DNA from: Lentzea nigeriaca
GTDB taxonomy: Bacteria > Actinomycetota > Actinomycetes > Mycobacteriales > Pseudonocardiaceae
Reading direction: 5' to 3'
Length of the DNA: 64,000 bases
Assembly: GCF_016907955.1 (NCBI RefSeq)
Contig: NZ_JAFBCX010000010.1
Coordinates: 186,001-250,000, forward strand
The position numbers and the translations under genes are program-made. The notes under the pieces were generated by a model. That model did no database searches. It was not told the origin of the DNA and worked only from the letters and a program-made list of their open reading frames with translations. Numbering within the stretch: position 1 is the stretch's first letter; every line of letters begins with the position of its first letter. Positions 1 through 7,641 of the stretch are shown here, one piece after another.

Positions 1-2
1 TC

Positions 3-464
3 ATCCCGGCGCAGACCTCCCGCAACAAGGAGGCGGTGCTGCAGCTGCTCGACCGCGCCGACTGCCCGTACGAGGCCATCGGCAAGGAAGGGCAGTACTG
101 CGGCACGACCCCGCCGCCGACCGGCAAGTACTTCGAGAACACCACGGACTTCCAGATCGCGGACAACAGCACCATCAACTCCCCGATCGCGGTGTCCGAG
201 GTGGCGGGCAACGCCCCGTCGACCCTCAAGGTCGGCGTGGACATCAAGCACACCTACCAGGGTGACCTGAAGGTGGAGCTGATCGCCCCGGACGGCACCG
301 CCTACGTCCTGCACAACCGCACCGGCGGCGGCACGGACAACATCAACACCACCTACACCGTCAACGCCTCGAGCGAGGTCGCCAACGGCACCTGGCAGCT
401 GCGGGTGAACGACAACGCCGCGCAGGACACCGGGTTCCTCGACAAGTGGAGCCTGCAGTTCTGA
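3..464 (+). CDS. C-terminal end of a secreted protein with a P (proprotein convertase-type) domain, partial
   Basis: The reading frame is open from the window edge, so the N-terminus and any catalytic domain lie outside. The visible 153 codons contain a Cys pair (DCPYEAIG...QYCG), a Pro-rich linker ([10 protein letters not shown]), then a beta-rich module of about 105 residues with the hallmarks of a P domain: [20 protein letters not shown], then [21 protein letters not shown] and a terminal DKWSLQF. P domains follow the catalytic domain of many secreted actinobacterial peptidases and help fold or stabilise them. The protein is therefore probably an extracellular peptidase, but its class cannot be decided from this part. 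A GTG at 36 is only an internal codon. Confidence 0.8.
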   Translation: MPAQTSRNKEAVLQLLDRADCPYEAIGKEGQYCGTTPPPTGKYFENTTDFQIADNSTINSPIAVSEVAGNAPSTLKVGVDIKHTYQGDLKVELIAPDGTAYVLHNRTGGGTDNINTTYTVNASSEVANGTWQLRVNDNAAQDTGFLDKWSLQF

Positions 465-510
465 CCCCTGCGGTTTTGACCCCTGTGGTTTTGCGACAGT
501 GAACTAAAGC

Positions 511-542
511 CGTCAGGGCGCCGAGACCTCGGCGCCCTGACG
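511..542. terminator. Perfect 15-bp-arm hairpin, likely bidirectional terminator
   Basis: CGTCAGGGCGCCGAG (511-525) is separated by two bases from its exact reverse complement (528-542). It lies 47 bp after the P-domain protein stop and overlaps the last codons of the convergent monooxygenase. There is no strong T-run, as is usual in high-GC actinomycetes. The position between converging genes supports a terminator for both strands. Confidence 0.75.
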
Positions 543-1727
543 CTCGTAGTCCTTCACGTGCATCGAGTCGTGCAGCCGGATGCCCTTCGTGTTGAGCTTG
601 GCCACCGGCCGCAGCAGCCACGACGGCAGCGACGTCACCAGCTGCGCGCCCCGCGTCAGCGCCCACACACCGGCCCGCGTCGACGGGATCAGCGTGGTCG
701 CCACGCCCAGCGCGAGCTTGCGGCTCGCGTGGACGATGTCGCGCATCTCGTTCTCGTAGCGCGCGAACGCCGCCGGGTAGTCGTCGGTGTGGGCCAGCTC
801 GCCGGCCAGCACGTACGCGCCCAGCACCGCGAGGCTCGTGCTGCCGCCGATCGCCGGTCCCGGGCAGTAGGCCGCGTCACCGACCAGACCGACCCGCCCG
901 CGCGACCAGCTGTCCTCGCGCAGCTGCGTGATCGAGTCGAAGTAGAACACCCGATCGCTGTCCAGGTACTCCAGCCAGCCATCCACCTCGGGGTTCAGGC
1001 CCTGGAACGCCTCCCGCAGCAACTGCTTCTGCCGCGCGACGTCCCGGTGGTGGTAGTCCAGCTCCTCGGCCGTGCGGAACAGGAACACCGCCCGCGCGTC
1101 GTCGATGTGCTTCGCCCCGTACACCGCAGCACTGCGACCCGGCCCGATGTGCCCGGTCATCGCCCCCGCCTCACCCAGCTCACGCGGCACCGACAACACC
1201 GCCAGATACGCGCCGGTGAACGTCTTCTCGACCTCGCCGAACACCAGCCGCCGGACATTCGAGTGCAGTCCGTCGGCGCCGATGACCAGGTCGAACCGGC
1301 GCGGCGCCCGCGACTCGAACGTCACTTCGCCGTCCTGCCCGATGGACGTGATCGAGTCGCCGAACAGGTACTCGACGTCCTCGCGCGCGGCGTCGTAGTA
1401 GATCTCGCTCAGGTCGTCGCGCATCACCTCGACGTGCCGGTCGGACGCGAACGCGAACAGCTTCGTCACGTCGGCACTGATCGGCTTGCGCGTTCCCTCG
1501 CGCAGAAACGTGATCCGCTCGGTCCCGGTCGCCAGCGACTCGATGCGCTCCAGCACGCCCATGCGTTCGGAGATGTCCATCGCCGGCTTGAACAGGTCGA
1601 CCGCGTGCCCGCCGGTCTTGCGCAGCACCGGCGACCGCTCCACCACCGTCACCTCGTGCCCGTACCGGGTGAGCCAGTAGGCCAGCACCGGCCCGGCGAT
1701 GCTCGCACCGGAAACGAGAATACGCAC
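513..1727 (-). CDS. FAD-dependent monooxygenase (PHBH fold, aromatic hydroxylase type)
   Basis: About 404 residues. The N-terminus has the FAD-binding Rossmann motif (GASIAGPVLAYWL, fitting GxGxxG-type loops) followed by the acidic end of strand 2 (VVERSP). The middle DLVIGADGLHSNVR is the DG motif that contacts FAD and NADPH, and GRVGLVGDAAYCPGP is the GD motif binding the FAD ribityl chain. These three motifs in this order define class A flavoprotein monooxygenases, which hydroxylate or epoxidise small organic substrates using NAD(P)H and O2. I prefer the GTG at 1727 to the GTG at 1736, because AAGGG then sits 8 nt upstream. The gene is divergent from a TetR gene, and a duplicated operator lies between them, so it is probably induced by a small molecule. 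The substrate cannot be read from sequence. Confidence 0.9.
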   Translation of the reverse strand: MRILVSGASIAGPVLAYWLTRYGHEVTVVERSPVLRKTGGHAVDLFKPAMDISERMGVLERIESLATGTERITFLREGTRKPISADVTKLFAFASDRHVEVMRDDLSEIYYDAAREDVEYLFGDSITSIGQDGEVTFESRAPRRFDLVIGADGLHSNVRRLVFGEVEKTFTGAYLAVLSVPRELGEAGAMTGHIGPGRSAAVYGAKHIDDARAVFLFRTAEELDYHHRDVARQKQLLREAFQGLNPEVDGWLEYLDSDRVFYFDSITQLREDSWSRGRVGLVGDAAYCPGPAIGGSTSLAVLGAYVLAGELAHTDDYPAAFARYENEMRDIVHASRKLALGVATTLIPSTRAGVWALTRGAQLVTSLPSWLLRPVAKLNTKGIRLHDSMHVKDYERQGAEVSAP

Positions 1728-1737
1728 GTCAATCACC

Positions 1738-1803
1738 CTTACTTAACGGTCGGTAAGTGCTTGCCCGCGAGCCTAGCACCACACTTACCAACCGTTAAGT
1801 AAG
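1738..1803. promoter_or_regulatory. Duplicated TetR-type operator between divergent monooxygenase and regulator
   Basis: Two 22-bp arms (1738-1759 and 1782-1803) are reverse complements of each other with a single mismatch, separated by 22 bp. Each arm is itself an imperfect palindrome with core ACTTAAC-GGTC-GGTAAGT, the usual geometry of one TetR dimer site. The arms abut both start codons (1727 and 1812), so bound repressor would cover both promoters. Confidence 0.8.
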
Positions 1804-1811
1804 ATTTACCC

Positions 1812-2348
1812 GTGGCCAAGCCCTCCGACACCAAGCAGCGCATCCTGCAGACCGCGCGGGAGCTGTTCGCGAGCAAGGGCGTGCAGCAGACCAGCCTGCA
1901 GGAGATCGCCGACCGCCTCGGCATCACCAAACCCGCGCTCTACTACCACTTCTCCTCACGCGAGGAGCTGGTCCGCAGCATCATCACCCCGCTGCTCGAC
2001 GACGGCGAGGAGTTCATCGCGCGAATGGAGGCCCGTGAGGACGTGCAGCCCCGCGAACTGCTCGAGGGCTTCTTCGACTTCCACCACCGCCACCGCGCCG
2101 GCATCCTGCTGCTGCTCACCGAGATGACCACCCTCGCCGAGCTCGGCCTGGTCGACATGGTGCTGTCCTGGCGCTCCCGCCTCACCCAGCTCATCTTCGG
2201 CCCCACCCCGACGCTGCAGCAGGAAACGCGCGGCGTGCTGGCGCTCGGCGGCCTGCAGGACTGCACCATGCAGTTCCCCGACGCTCCGGTCGACGAGCTG
2301 CGCGCCGCGACCGTCCAGGCCGCCTGGGACGCCCTCGGGCTGGACTGA
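1812..2348 (+). CDS. TetR/AcrR family transcriptional regulator
   Basis: 178 residues. The N-terminal helix-turn-helix is clear: RILQTARELFASKG, then QTSLQEIADRLGITKPALYYHF, the canonical TetR recognition helix ending in YYHF. The C-terminal ligand-binding part is all-helical and poorly conserved, as in most of the family. The GTG start at 1812 is only 8 bp from the operator arm, suggesting a very short leader. It is divergent from the FAD monooxygenase and presumably represses both genes until an aromatic or other small ligand binds. Confidence 0.9.
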   Translation: MAKPSDTKQRILQTARELFASKGVQQTSLQEIADRLGITKPALYYHFSSREELVRSIITPLLDDGEEFIARMEAREDVQPRELLEGFFDFHHRHRAGILLLLTEMTTLAELGLVDMVLSWRSRLTQLIFGPTPTLQQETRGVLALGGLQDCTMQFPDAPVDELRAATVQAAWDALGLD

Positions 2349-2350
2349 AC

Positions 2351-3136
2351 TCAGGCGCCGGCGCCGCCGTCGACCGGCACGATCGCGCCCGTCACCATCG
2401 AGGCCCGGTCGCTGAGCAGCCACGCCGCCACCTCGGCCACCTCCCGCGGCTCGGCCATGCGGCCGAGCGGGATCGCCGTGGTCACCTGATCAAGGATGCC
2501 GGGGGTCGCCGCCTCCCACGCGTCGATCATCGCCGTCGCGGTACCGCCGGGCGTGATGCCGTTGACCCGGATGCCGTCCCGGGCCCAGCTCACCGCCGCG
2601 GTCTCGGTGATGCTGTTGAGCGCGCGCTTCATGGCGCCGTACGCCGGCAGGGCGGGGTTCGCGCGGCGGCTGCCGATGCTGGAGGTGTTCACGATCGCCC
2701 CGCCGCCGGAGCGCCGCATGAGCGCGGCCTCCGCGGTCATGGCGACCCAGTGCGACCGGAAGTTCACCGCGAACTGCTCGTCGACGTCCTCGTCACTCGT
2801 GGTGTCGAGCGGGCCGGGGTGCTGGATCGTCGCACCGTTGTTGAAGGCACCGTCGAGCCGTCCGTGCAGCTGCTCGACCCGATCGACCGCCGCGCGGACG
2901 CTCGCCCGATCGGAGAGGTCCAGGGTGACGGCGTCCGCGACGCCTCCGCCGTCGCGGATCTCGGCGACGATCCGGTCGAGCGCGTCGGTGCCGCGGGCGG
3001 CGAGCACGACGGCGGCGCCCTCGGAGGCGAACAGCCGGGCCGCCGCCGCCCCGATGCCGCGGCTGGCACCGGTGATGAACACGACCTTGCCGGTGAGCAG
3101 GCCGATCGGGGTGATGTCGATGTTGTCGTTCGTCAT
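2351..3136 (-). CDS. Short-chain dehydrogenase/reductase (SDR)
   Basis: 261 residues from the ATG at 3136 (start MTNDNIDIT). The cofactor motif TGASRGIG and the NAG-equivalent (FNNGATIQ) are present, as are the active-site Ser (INTSSIGSR region), the catalytic YGAMKRA (YxxxK), and the C-terminal TGAIVPVDGG typical of classical SDRs. It is a soluble NAD(P)-dependent oxidoreductase of unknown substrate. It ends 3 bp from the TetR stop (convergent) and is divergent from the XRE/MmyB gene at 3223, which is the likely regulator. An upstream in-frame extension exists, but it would run through the divergent promoter and shows no conserved sequence. Confidence 0.9.
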   Translation of the reverse strand: MTNDNIDITPIGLLTGKVVFITGASRGIGAAAARLFASEGAAVVLAARGTDALDRIVAEIRDGGGVADAVTLDLSDRASVRAAVDRVEQLHGRLDGAFNNGATIQHPGPLDTTSDEDVDEQFAVNFRSHWVAMTAEAALMRRSGGGAIVNTSSIGSRRANPALPAYGAMKRALNSITETAAVSWARDGIRVNGITPGGTATAMIDAWEAATPGILDQVTTAIPLGRMAEPREVAEVAAWLLSDRASMVTGAIVPVDGGAGA

Positions 3137-3222
3137 GGACAACAGCGTCACGCCCGGCCCGGGCCGGATGCAGGCACAACCGGTACCAGGATCCGCCGCC
3201 CCGCACCGGGCAGACTCGGCGT

Positions 3223-4080
3223 ATGGACAAGCAGGAGCTCGCAGGGTTTCTCCGCAGCCGCCGCGAACGGCTCCAGCCGCAGGACGTCGGCCTGCCCGCC
3301 GGGCCACGCCGCCGCACGCCGGGCCTGCGCCGCGAGGAGGTCGCGGTGCTCGCGCACATCTCCACCGAGTACTACGTCCGGCTCGAACAGGGCCGGGCGC
3401 CGCGGCCGTCGGGCGAGGTCCTGGCCGGGCTCGCCGCGGCGCTGCGGCTCACCGATGCCGAGTCCGACCACCTGCACGTCCTCGCCGGCACCGCACCGGC
3501 CCGCACCAGGACACTCCGGCGCGACGTCCGCCCGAGCATTCTCGCGCTGCTCGAGCGGCTGCCGCAGACCGCCGCGTTCGTGATCTCCGCCGCGTTCGAG
3601 GTGCTCGCGTGGAACGATCTCGCCGCCGCCCTCATGGAGGACTTCGCCGCGCTCGCCCCGCACGACCGCAACCTCGCGCGCCGCGCGTTCCTCGGACCGC
3701 AACGACCGGACACCGCGCTGTACGGGATCTCCGACGCCGCCGAGTTCCGCCATCACGTCGTCATGCAGCTGCGCTCCACCGTCGCCCGCTACCCGGCCGA
3801 CCCCGCGGTGACCGGTCTCGTCGACGAGCTCCGCGCCGCCAGCCCCGACTTCGCGCGCCTGTGGGAACGGCACGACGTGCAGGCCGCACCCGTGCTCACC
3901 AAGACGTTCCAGCACCCGGTCGTCGGCGAGATCACCGTCGACTGCGACTCGCTCCAGATCACCGACCGCGATCAGCACCTCGTGCTCTACAGCGCCCCAC
4001 CGGGATCCCCCGACGCCGACACCCTGGCGCTTCTCGCGATAGCGAGGGGGAGCGCGATCACGCCCTCCGCGCGGCAATAG
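3223..4080 (+). CDS. XRE-family regulator with MmyB-like C-terminal domain
   Basis: 285 residues. The N-terminal HTH reads LAGFLRSRRERLQP...RRTPGLRREEVAVLAHIS followed by TEYYVRLEQGRAPRPS, the signature of the actinobacterial XRE/MmyB family. The C-terminal half (about 105-280) matches the PAS-like MmyB ligand-binding domain (AAFEVLAWNDLAAALMEDF; QHPVVGEITVDCDSL near the end). Members usually sit divergent from one SDR or other oxidoreductase and control it, as here (start-to-start 86 bp). The ligand is thought to be a fatty-acid-like molecule, from a structural homologue; this is inference for this protein. Confidence 0.9.
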   Translation: MDKQELAGFLRSRRERLQPQDVGLPAGPRRRTPGLRREEVAVLAHISTEYYVRLEQGRAPRPSGEVLAGLAAALRLTDAESDHLHVLAGTAPARTRTLRRDVRPSILALLERLPQTAAFVISAAFEVLAWNDLAAALMEDFAALAPHDRNLARRAFLGPQRPDTALYGISDAAEFRHHVVMQLRSTVARYPADPAVTGLVDELRAASPDFARLWERHDVQAAPVLTKTFQHPVVGEITVDCDSLQITDRDQHLVLYSAPPGSPDADTLALLAIARGSAITPSARQ

Positions 4081-4191
4081 GATTCACGCGCACACCTCAC
4101 GGTTCACCAGATGAGAACCGGCTCTCGAAACCGGTCTCACTTCCCGTGAACCCGAGGTAGGGTCCGGAAGCCGAGTCACGCGGGGAGAGAC

Positions 4192-4956
4192 ATGCGCGCC
4201 GTCGAGATCAGACCTGGGGTCCGGATCCGCTGGGTCGAAGTACCGGGTGCCACGCCCGCCCGCGTCTACCTGCACGGCCTCGGCGCCTCGTCGGCGCCCT
4301 ACTACGCCGAAGCCGTCGCGCACCCGCTGCTCGCCGGCCGCCGCAGCCTGATGATGGACATGCTCGGCTTCGGCATCAGCGACCGCCCCGCCGGCTTCGC
4401 CTACTCGCTGGAAGGCCACGCCGACGCCCTCGCGGTCGCGCTCGCCAAGATCGGCCTGCGCCGCAGCGAGATCATCGGCCACAGCATGGGCGGCGCCGTC
4501 GCCATCGTGCTCGCCGCACGCCACCCCGAGATGGTCCGCTCGCTCGTCCTCGTCGACCCCCACGTCGACCCCGCCACACCGGCGCTCGGCGCACCCGGCA
4601 GCCGGGGCATCGCCGCCTACGGCGAAGCCGACTTCCTGTCCCACGGCTTCGAACGCGTACTGCGCGACGTCGGCCCGCACTGGGCGGCCACCATGCGCAT
4701 GGCAGGCCGCGAAGCCCTCTACCGCAGCGCCGTCGACCTCGTCCGCGGCACGTCGCCGACGATGCGGAAACTGTTGCTGGAACTGGAGATCCCGCGGGTC
4801 TTCCTGCACCCGGAGGACGCACCGCCCAGCGGTGCCCGCGAACTCGCCGCGGCCGGTGTCCAGGTCATCTCCGTGCCGAACACCGGCCACAACATCATGA
4901 TCGACAACGTCGAGGGCTTCGCTCGCGCGGTCGCCCAGCAACGCCTGTCCGTCTGA
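4192..4956 (+). CDS. Alpha/beta hydrolase
   Basis: 254 residues. It has the oxyanion-side motif LHGLGASSAP near residue 27, the nucleophile elbow GHSMGG with Ser98, an acid region after strand 6 (RVFLHPEDAP) and the catalytic His233 in NTGHNIM. It has no signal peptide, so it is cytoplasmic. The fold covers esterases, lactonases and C-C hydrolases, and the substrate is unknown. It stands alone, with no obvious operon partner and a 111-bp upstream gap that includes a reasonable RBS (GGGGAGAG). Confidence 0.88.
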   Translation: MRAVEIRPGVRIRWVEVPGATPARVYLHGLGASSAPYYAEAVAHPLLAGRRSLMMDMLGFGISDRPAGFAYSLEGHADALAVALAKIGLRRSEIIGHSMGGAVAIVLAARHPEMVRSLVLVDPHVDPATPALGAPGSRGIAAYGEADFLSHGFERVLRDVGPHWAATMRMAGREALYRSAVDLVRGTSPTMRKLLLELEIPRVFLHPEDAPPSGARELAAAGVQVISVPNTGHNIMIDNVEGFARAVAQQRLSV

Positions 4957-4996
4957 CCCGCCGGGTGCGTCCGACCGCCGCACTCCCCACGAGCAA

Positions 4997-5410
4997 TCAG
5001 CAATCCCGGTTGGTGTAAGCGCTCCAGCCGTCCTCACCCAGCGACACCACACCGAGCGCACGCGTGCACCGGCCGGTCGTGTTCGCCGGCGACGACCACA
5101 CCTCACGCTGGTCGAGCCGGCCGATCACCTTGCCGTGATCCTTGTTGTCGCTGGTCGTGACCACAGAGGCCGTGACGTGGAAGAGGTCGTACTTGGCGGC
5201 CCAGTCCGCCCACACGAACACATAGCTCCAGTTCTTGCCGCACCCCGCGAACTGCTTCACCGACGCGGCGGTCTGCCCGCCCATCTTCACGTGCGCGGTC
5301 GGCCCGAGCTGGTAGGCCGACGCACACCCCGGCGGGGTCTCGGCGTGCGCGACGCCGGGAGCGAGCAGCCCCGCCACCACGGCCGCGACGAACAGCAGTG
5401 CCTTCTTCAT
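4997..5410 (-). CDS. Small secreted protein of unknown function
   Basis: 137 residues from the ATG at 5410. The N-terminus MKKALLFVAAVVAGLLAPG followed by VAHA-ET is a Sec signal peptide with an AxA cleavage site. The mature part (about 115 residues) contains four Cys (ASAYQ-preceding C, AGCGK, GRCTR, NRDC), probably forming two disulfides, and several Trp. No known enzyme motif is seen. It follows the pentapeptide-repeat gene on the same strand after a 43-bp gap and may be co-transcribed. Function unknown. Confidence 0.75.
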   Translation of the reverse strand: MKKALLFVAAVVAGLLAPGVAHAETPPGCASAYQLGPTAHVKMGGQTAASVKQFAGCGKNWSYVFVWADWAAKYDLFHVTASVVTTSDNKDHGKVIGRLDQREVWSSPANTTGRCTRALGVVSLGEDGWSAYTNRDC

Positions 5411-5453
5411 GATCAGCACTCTCGCAGCGGCCGCTGACACCGCCCTGACAGCT

Positions 5454-6236
5454 TCAGCGGCGCTTGCCCGCACTCCAGTGCGACGGCCGGGTCAACGCCG
5501 CGGGAAGCTTCGTCCGCGCGTCCCCACGCGCCGCGTTGACCTGCGGCTGCGTCAGGAACAGGCACGTGCTCAGGTCCGCACCCGACAACTCCGCGCCCCG
5601 CAGGTCGGCACCGATCATGTCCGCCCGCGACAGGTCCGCGTTCGTGAGATCCGCACCGATCAGGTACGCGCCGCGGAAGTCGGCGTTGCTCAGGTTCCTG
5701 TTCCGCAACCGCGCACCGATCAGGTCAGCACCCCGGTACGACTTCGCGCTCGTCCGCAGCCGCTCGCTCGTGCGCAACAGCAACACGTTCACCTTCGCGC
5801 GGATCTCCGGCACGTCCAGCGCGAGGATGTCGTCCGGCCCGGCGACGGTGTGCCGCTCGACCTCGGCGAACGCCTCGTCGAGATCCGCGTGCGGGTCGAG
5901 GCGACGAGCCTCGGCGAGATACCAGAGCAGCTCGTGCAGCTGCCGCACGACGGGGAACACCGCGAACATCTTCCGCCGCTCACCGGTACGCCAGTCGACG
6001 CCACCGAACACCTGCTGCGACACGCGCTGACCAGCACCGAAGCAGTCGTAGACCGTGCAGCCGGGATACCCCTTCTGCCGCAACTGGTCGTGGATGCCGC
6101 AGCGGTGGTCGGCCAGCAGGTTGCGGCACGGCGTCCCGGCGTCCTTGGTGGCCGCGAAGTCGGCCGACTTCGCGAACGGCAGCGCGACGCAGCACAACCC
6201 GAAGCAGTTGGCGCAGTCGCCCTTCAGCTCGTCCAT
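5454..6236 (-). CDS. Pentapeptide-repeat protein with Cys-rich N-terminal domain
   Basis: 260 residues. The N-terminal third is Cys-rich: CANCFGLCC at residues 8-16, then C37, C46, and GCTVYDCFG. This CxxCxGxCC arrangement resembles the zinc/iron-binding YkgJ/UPF0153 cluster domain. A helical middle follows (VRQLHELLWYLAEARRL). The C-terminal part carries about ten pentapeptide repeats of A(D/N)Lxx form (for example GADLTNADLSRADMIGADL), predicted to form a right-handed quadrilateral beta-helix. Pentapeptide proteins of the MfpA/Qnr type mimic DNA, but this repeat block is short and no such role is claimed. The fusion with a metal-binding head is unusual. Confidence 0.85.
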   Translation of the reverse strand: MDELKGDCANCFGLCCVALPFAKSADFAATKDAGTPCRNLLADHRCGIHDQLRQKGYPGCTVYDCFGAGQRVSQQVFGGVDWRTGERRKMFAVFPVVRQLHELLWYLAEARRLDPHADLDEAFAEVERHTVAGPDDILALDVPEIRAKVNVLLLRTSERLRTSAKSYRGADLIGARLRNRNLSNADFRGAYLIGADLTNADLSRADMIGADLRGAELSGADLSTCLFLTQPQVNAARGDARTKLPAALTRPSHWSAGKRR

Positions 6237-6612
6237 CGACGATCAGCCTACGTCGTCGCTTCAGCCGCAGTTTTCACAGTCCGGGTGGTCGTCTTGATGT
6301 TTGTGGCGCCACACGTGAACCGACAACAGATCGCCGGTGTGTCGACCTTGTGACACCACTCGTCGCGACACCTCAGGCCACGAGAGCCTGTGGGCCGGGG
6401 TCCCTTCACCCCACCCGCTCTTTCGTCACTGTGACGACCCCCTAGTTCTCGCCCACAGGTTCAGGGCACCGCCATCGTGGCAGATTTGCCTATGCATACC
6501 TTGCCGACATAATGACACTTATCTCGGTAACCTCCTCCACAGGTTGACGGTTCCAGAAACAGTTAGCCGTTTCTGAATCTGGAAACACTAACTATGTTAG
6601 GCTGCGCGGGTG
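6237..6612. promoter_or_regulatory. 376-bp intergenic region with nested inverted repeats upstream of the coiled-coil/recombinase genes
   Basis: No gene is seen here. Base composition is visibly lower in GC than the flanks, especially at 6480-6600. Between 6551 and 6600 lie four interleaved inverted repeats: TTCCAGA/TCTGGAA (6551-6557 and 6578-6584), CAGAAAC/GTTTCTG (6554-6560 and 6569-6575), AGTTAG/CTAACT (6561-6566 and 6588-6593) and CTAAC/GTTAG (6588-6592 and 6596-6600). A plausible -10 (TATGTT, 6594-6599) sits inside them about 14 bp before the start codon. They could be operators for autoregulation, or binding sites for the recombinase encoded downstream. Confidence 0.55.
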
Positions 6613-7641
6613 ATGGAAGTTCTCGAAACCGCAGGTCAGGCCATGCGAACGCGGCCCTGCCGGTTCTGCGGCGCACCGGTGTCGGCCAGGAAGCCCACGG
6701 GCCGCCCTCCGCTCTACTGCTGGGCCGACGGCAAGGACTGCCAGGCGCAGGCAAAGCTGCAACGCGCCGCCGCGAGAGCAACCGACCTCGCCGGCGGCGA
6801 GGTGGTGTCGATCAGGCAGTCCGCCGCGGACCTCGCTGAGCAGCTGGACGAGGCCTGGGAACCGCTCAACGCCCTTCTGGAGGCGATGACAGCGGCGCGC
6901 GCGGACCTCGACGCCGTGCGGGAGAACCTGATCGCCCGCGCCGAGACCGCCGAGGCCGACGCCCGCGAAGCCCTGGAACAACGCGACCGGGCACTGGAAG
7001 CCGCCCACGCCGCCGAACTGGCCAGGGACGAGGCACTGCGACAGGCCGCCGACGCCCGCGCGGCCGAAACCGCGGCACTCAAGACCCGCGACGCCGCCGA
7101 ACAGGCCCGCGTGGAGGCCTACCGCGCCCGCGACCGCATGCAGGCCCAACGTGACGCCGCCGAACACCGTGCAGCCGAGGCAGCGGCCCGCGAAGCCGCC
7201 ACCGCACAGGCAGCCGACACCCGCGTCGCCTTGGCCCACGAACAAGCCGCCCACGCCAGGGAGAACACCGCCCGCCTCACGGCCGAGCTCGCGGTGGTCC
7301 AGCAGCAACTCGGCGAAGAGCGCCAACGGTTCGCCGCTGAACGAGAGGCGTTCAGCGGCCGGCTGGACCAGGCCCGCACCGCACACCGCGACGAGCTCGA
7401 GCGGCTGCAGCGCGGCCGGGCCGACGAGATGGCCGCGTTGAAGACCGCTTACGACAGCTCCCTCACTACCGTCGCGGCCGCGTTCGAACAGCGCGCGCGA
7501 CTGCAGCAGGACAGCTACGAGACGCTGCGCACCCAGGCCGAGCGGGACGCCGAGGAGCTGCGGCGGTTGCGTGACCTGGTCGAACAGCTGCGGCAGCCCG
7601 CACCGGAACAGGCGGACGACATCGCGGGCGATCCCACGTGA
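6613..7641 (+). CDS. Zinc-finger coiled-coil protein, partner of the tyrosine recombinase
   Basis: About 342 residues. The N-terminus carries a four-Cys zinc-finger-like motif (CRFCGAPV ... GRPPLYC ... DGKDC), similar to short metal-binding DNA-associated modules of actinobacteria. From about residue 60 to 335 it is almost entirely Ala/Arg/Glu/Gln-rich heptads (for example RAETAEADAREALEQRDRAL), a long coiled coil like KfrA or SMC-like architectural proteins. It overlaps the recombinase start by GTGA, so the two proteins are made together. A role as DNA-binding accessory factor or architectural partner of the recombinase is inference. The GTG at 6610 or the ATG at 6643 (MRTRPCRFC) are alternative starts. 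Confidence 0.75.
   Translation: MEVLETAGQAMRTRPCRFCGAPVSARKPTGRPPLYCWADGKDCQAQAKLQRAAARATDLAGGEVVSIRQSAADLAEQLDEAWEPLNALLEAMTAARADLDAVRENLIARAETAEADAREALEQRDRALEAAHAAELARDEALRQAADARAAETAALKTRDAAEQARVEAYRARDRMQAQRDAAEHRAAEAAAREAATAQAADTRVALAHEQAAHARENTARLTAELAVVQQQLGEERQRFAAEREAFSGRLDQARTAHRDELERLQRGRADEMAALKTAYDSSLTTVAAAFEQRARLQQDSYETLRTQAERDAEELRRLRDLVEQLRQPAPEQADDIAGDPT

Noticed and set aside
6337-6576. Possible small gene in the gap before the coiled-coil protein
   Set aside because: The translation (His, Arg, Leu-rich with no motif) and its AT-richer codon use are unlike neighbouring genes; the region is better explained as regulatory.
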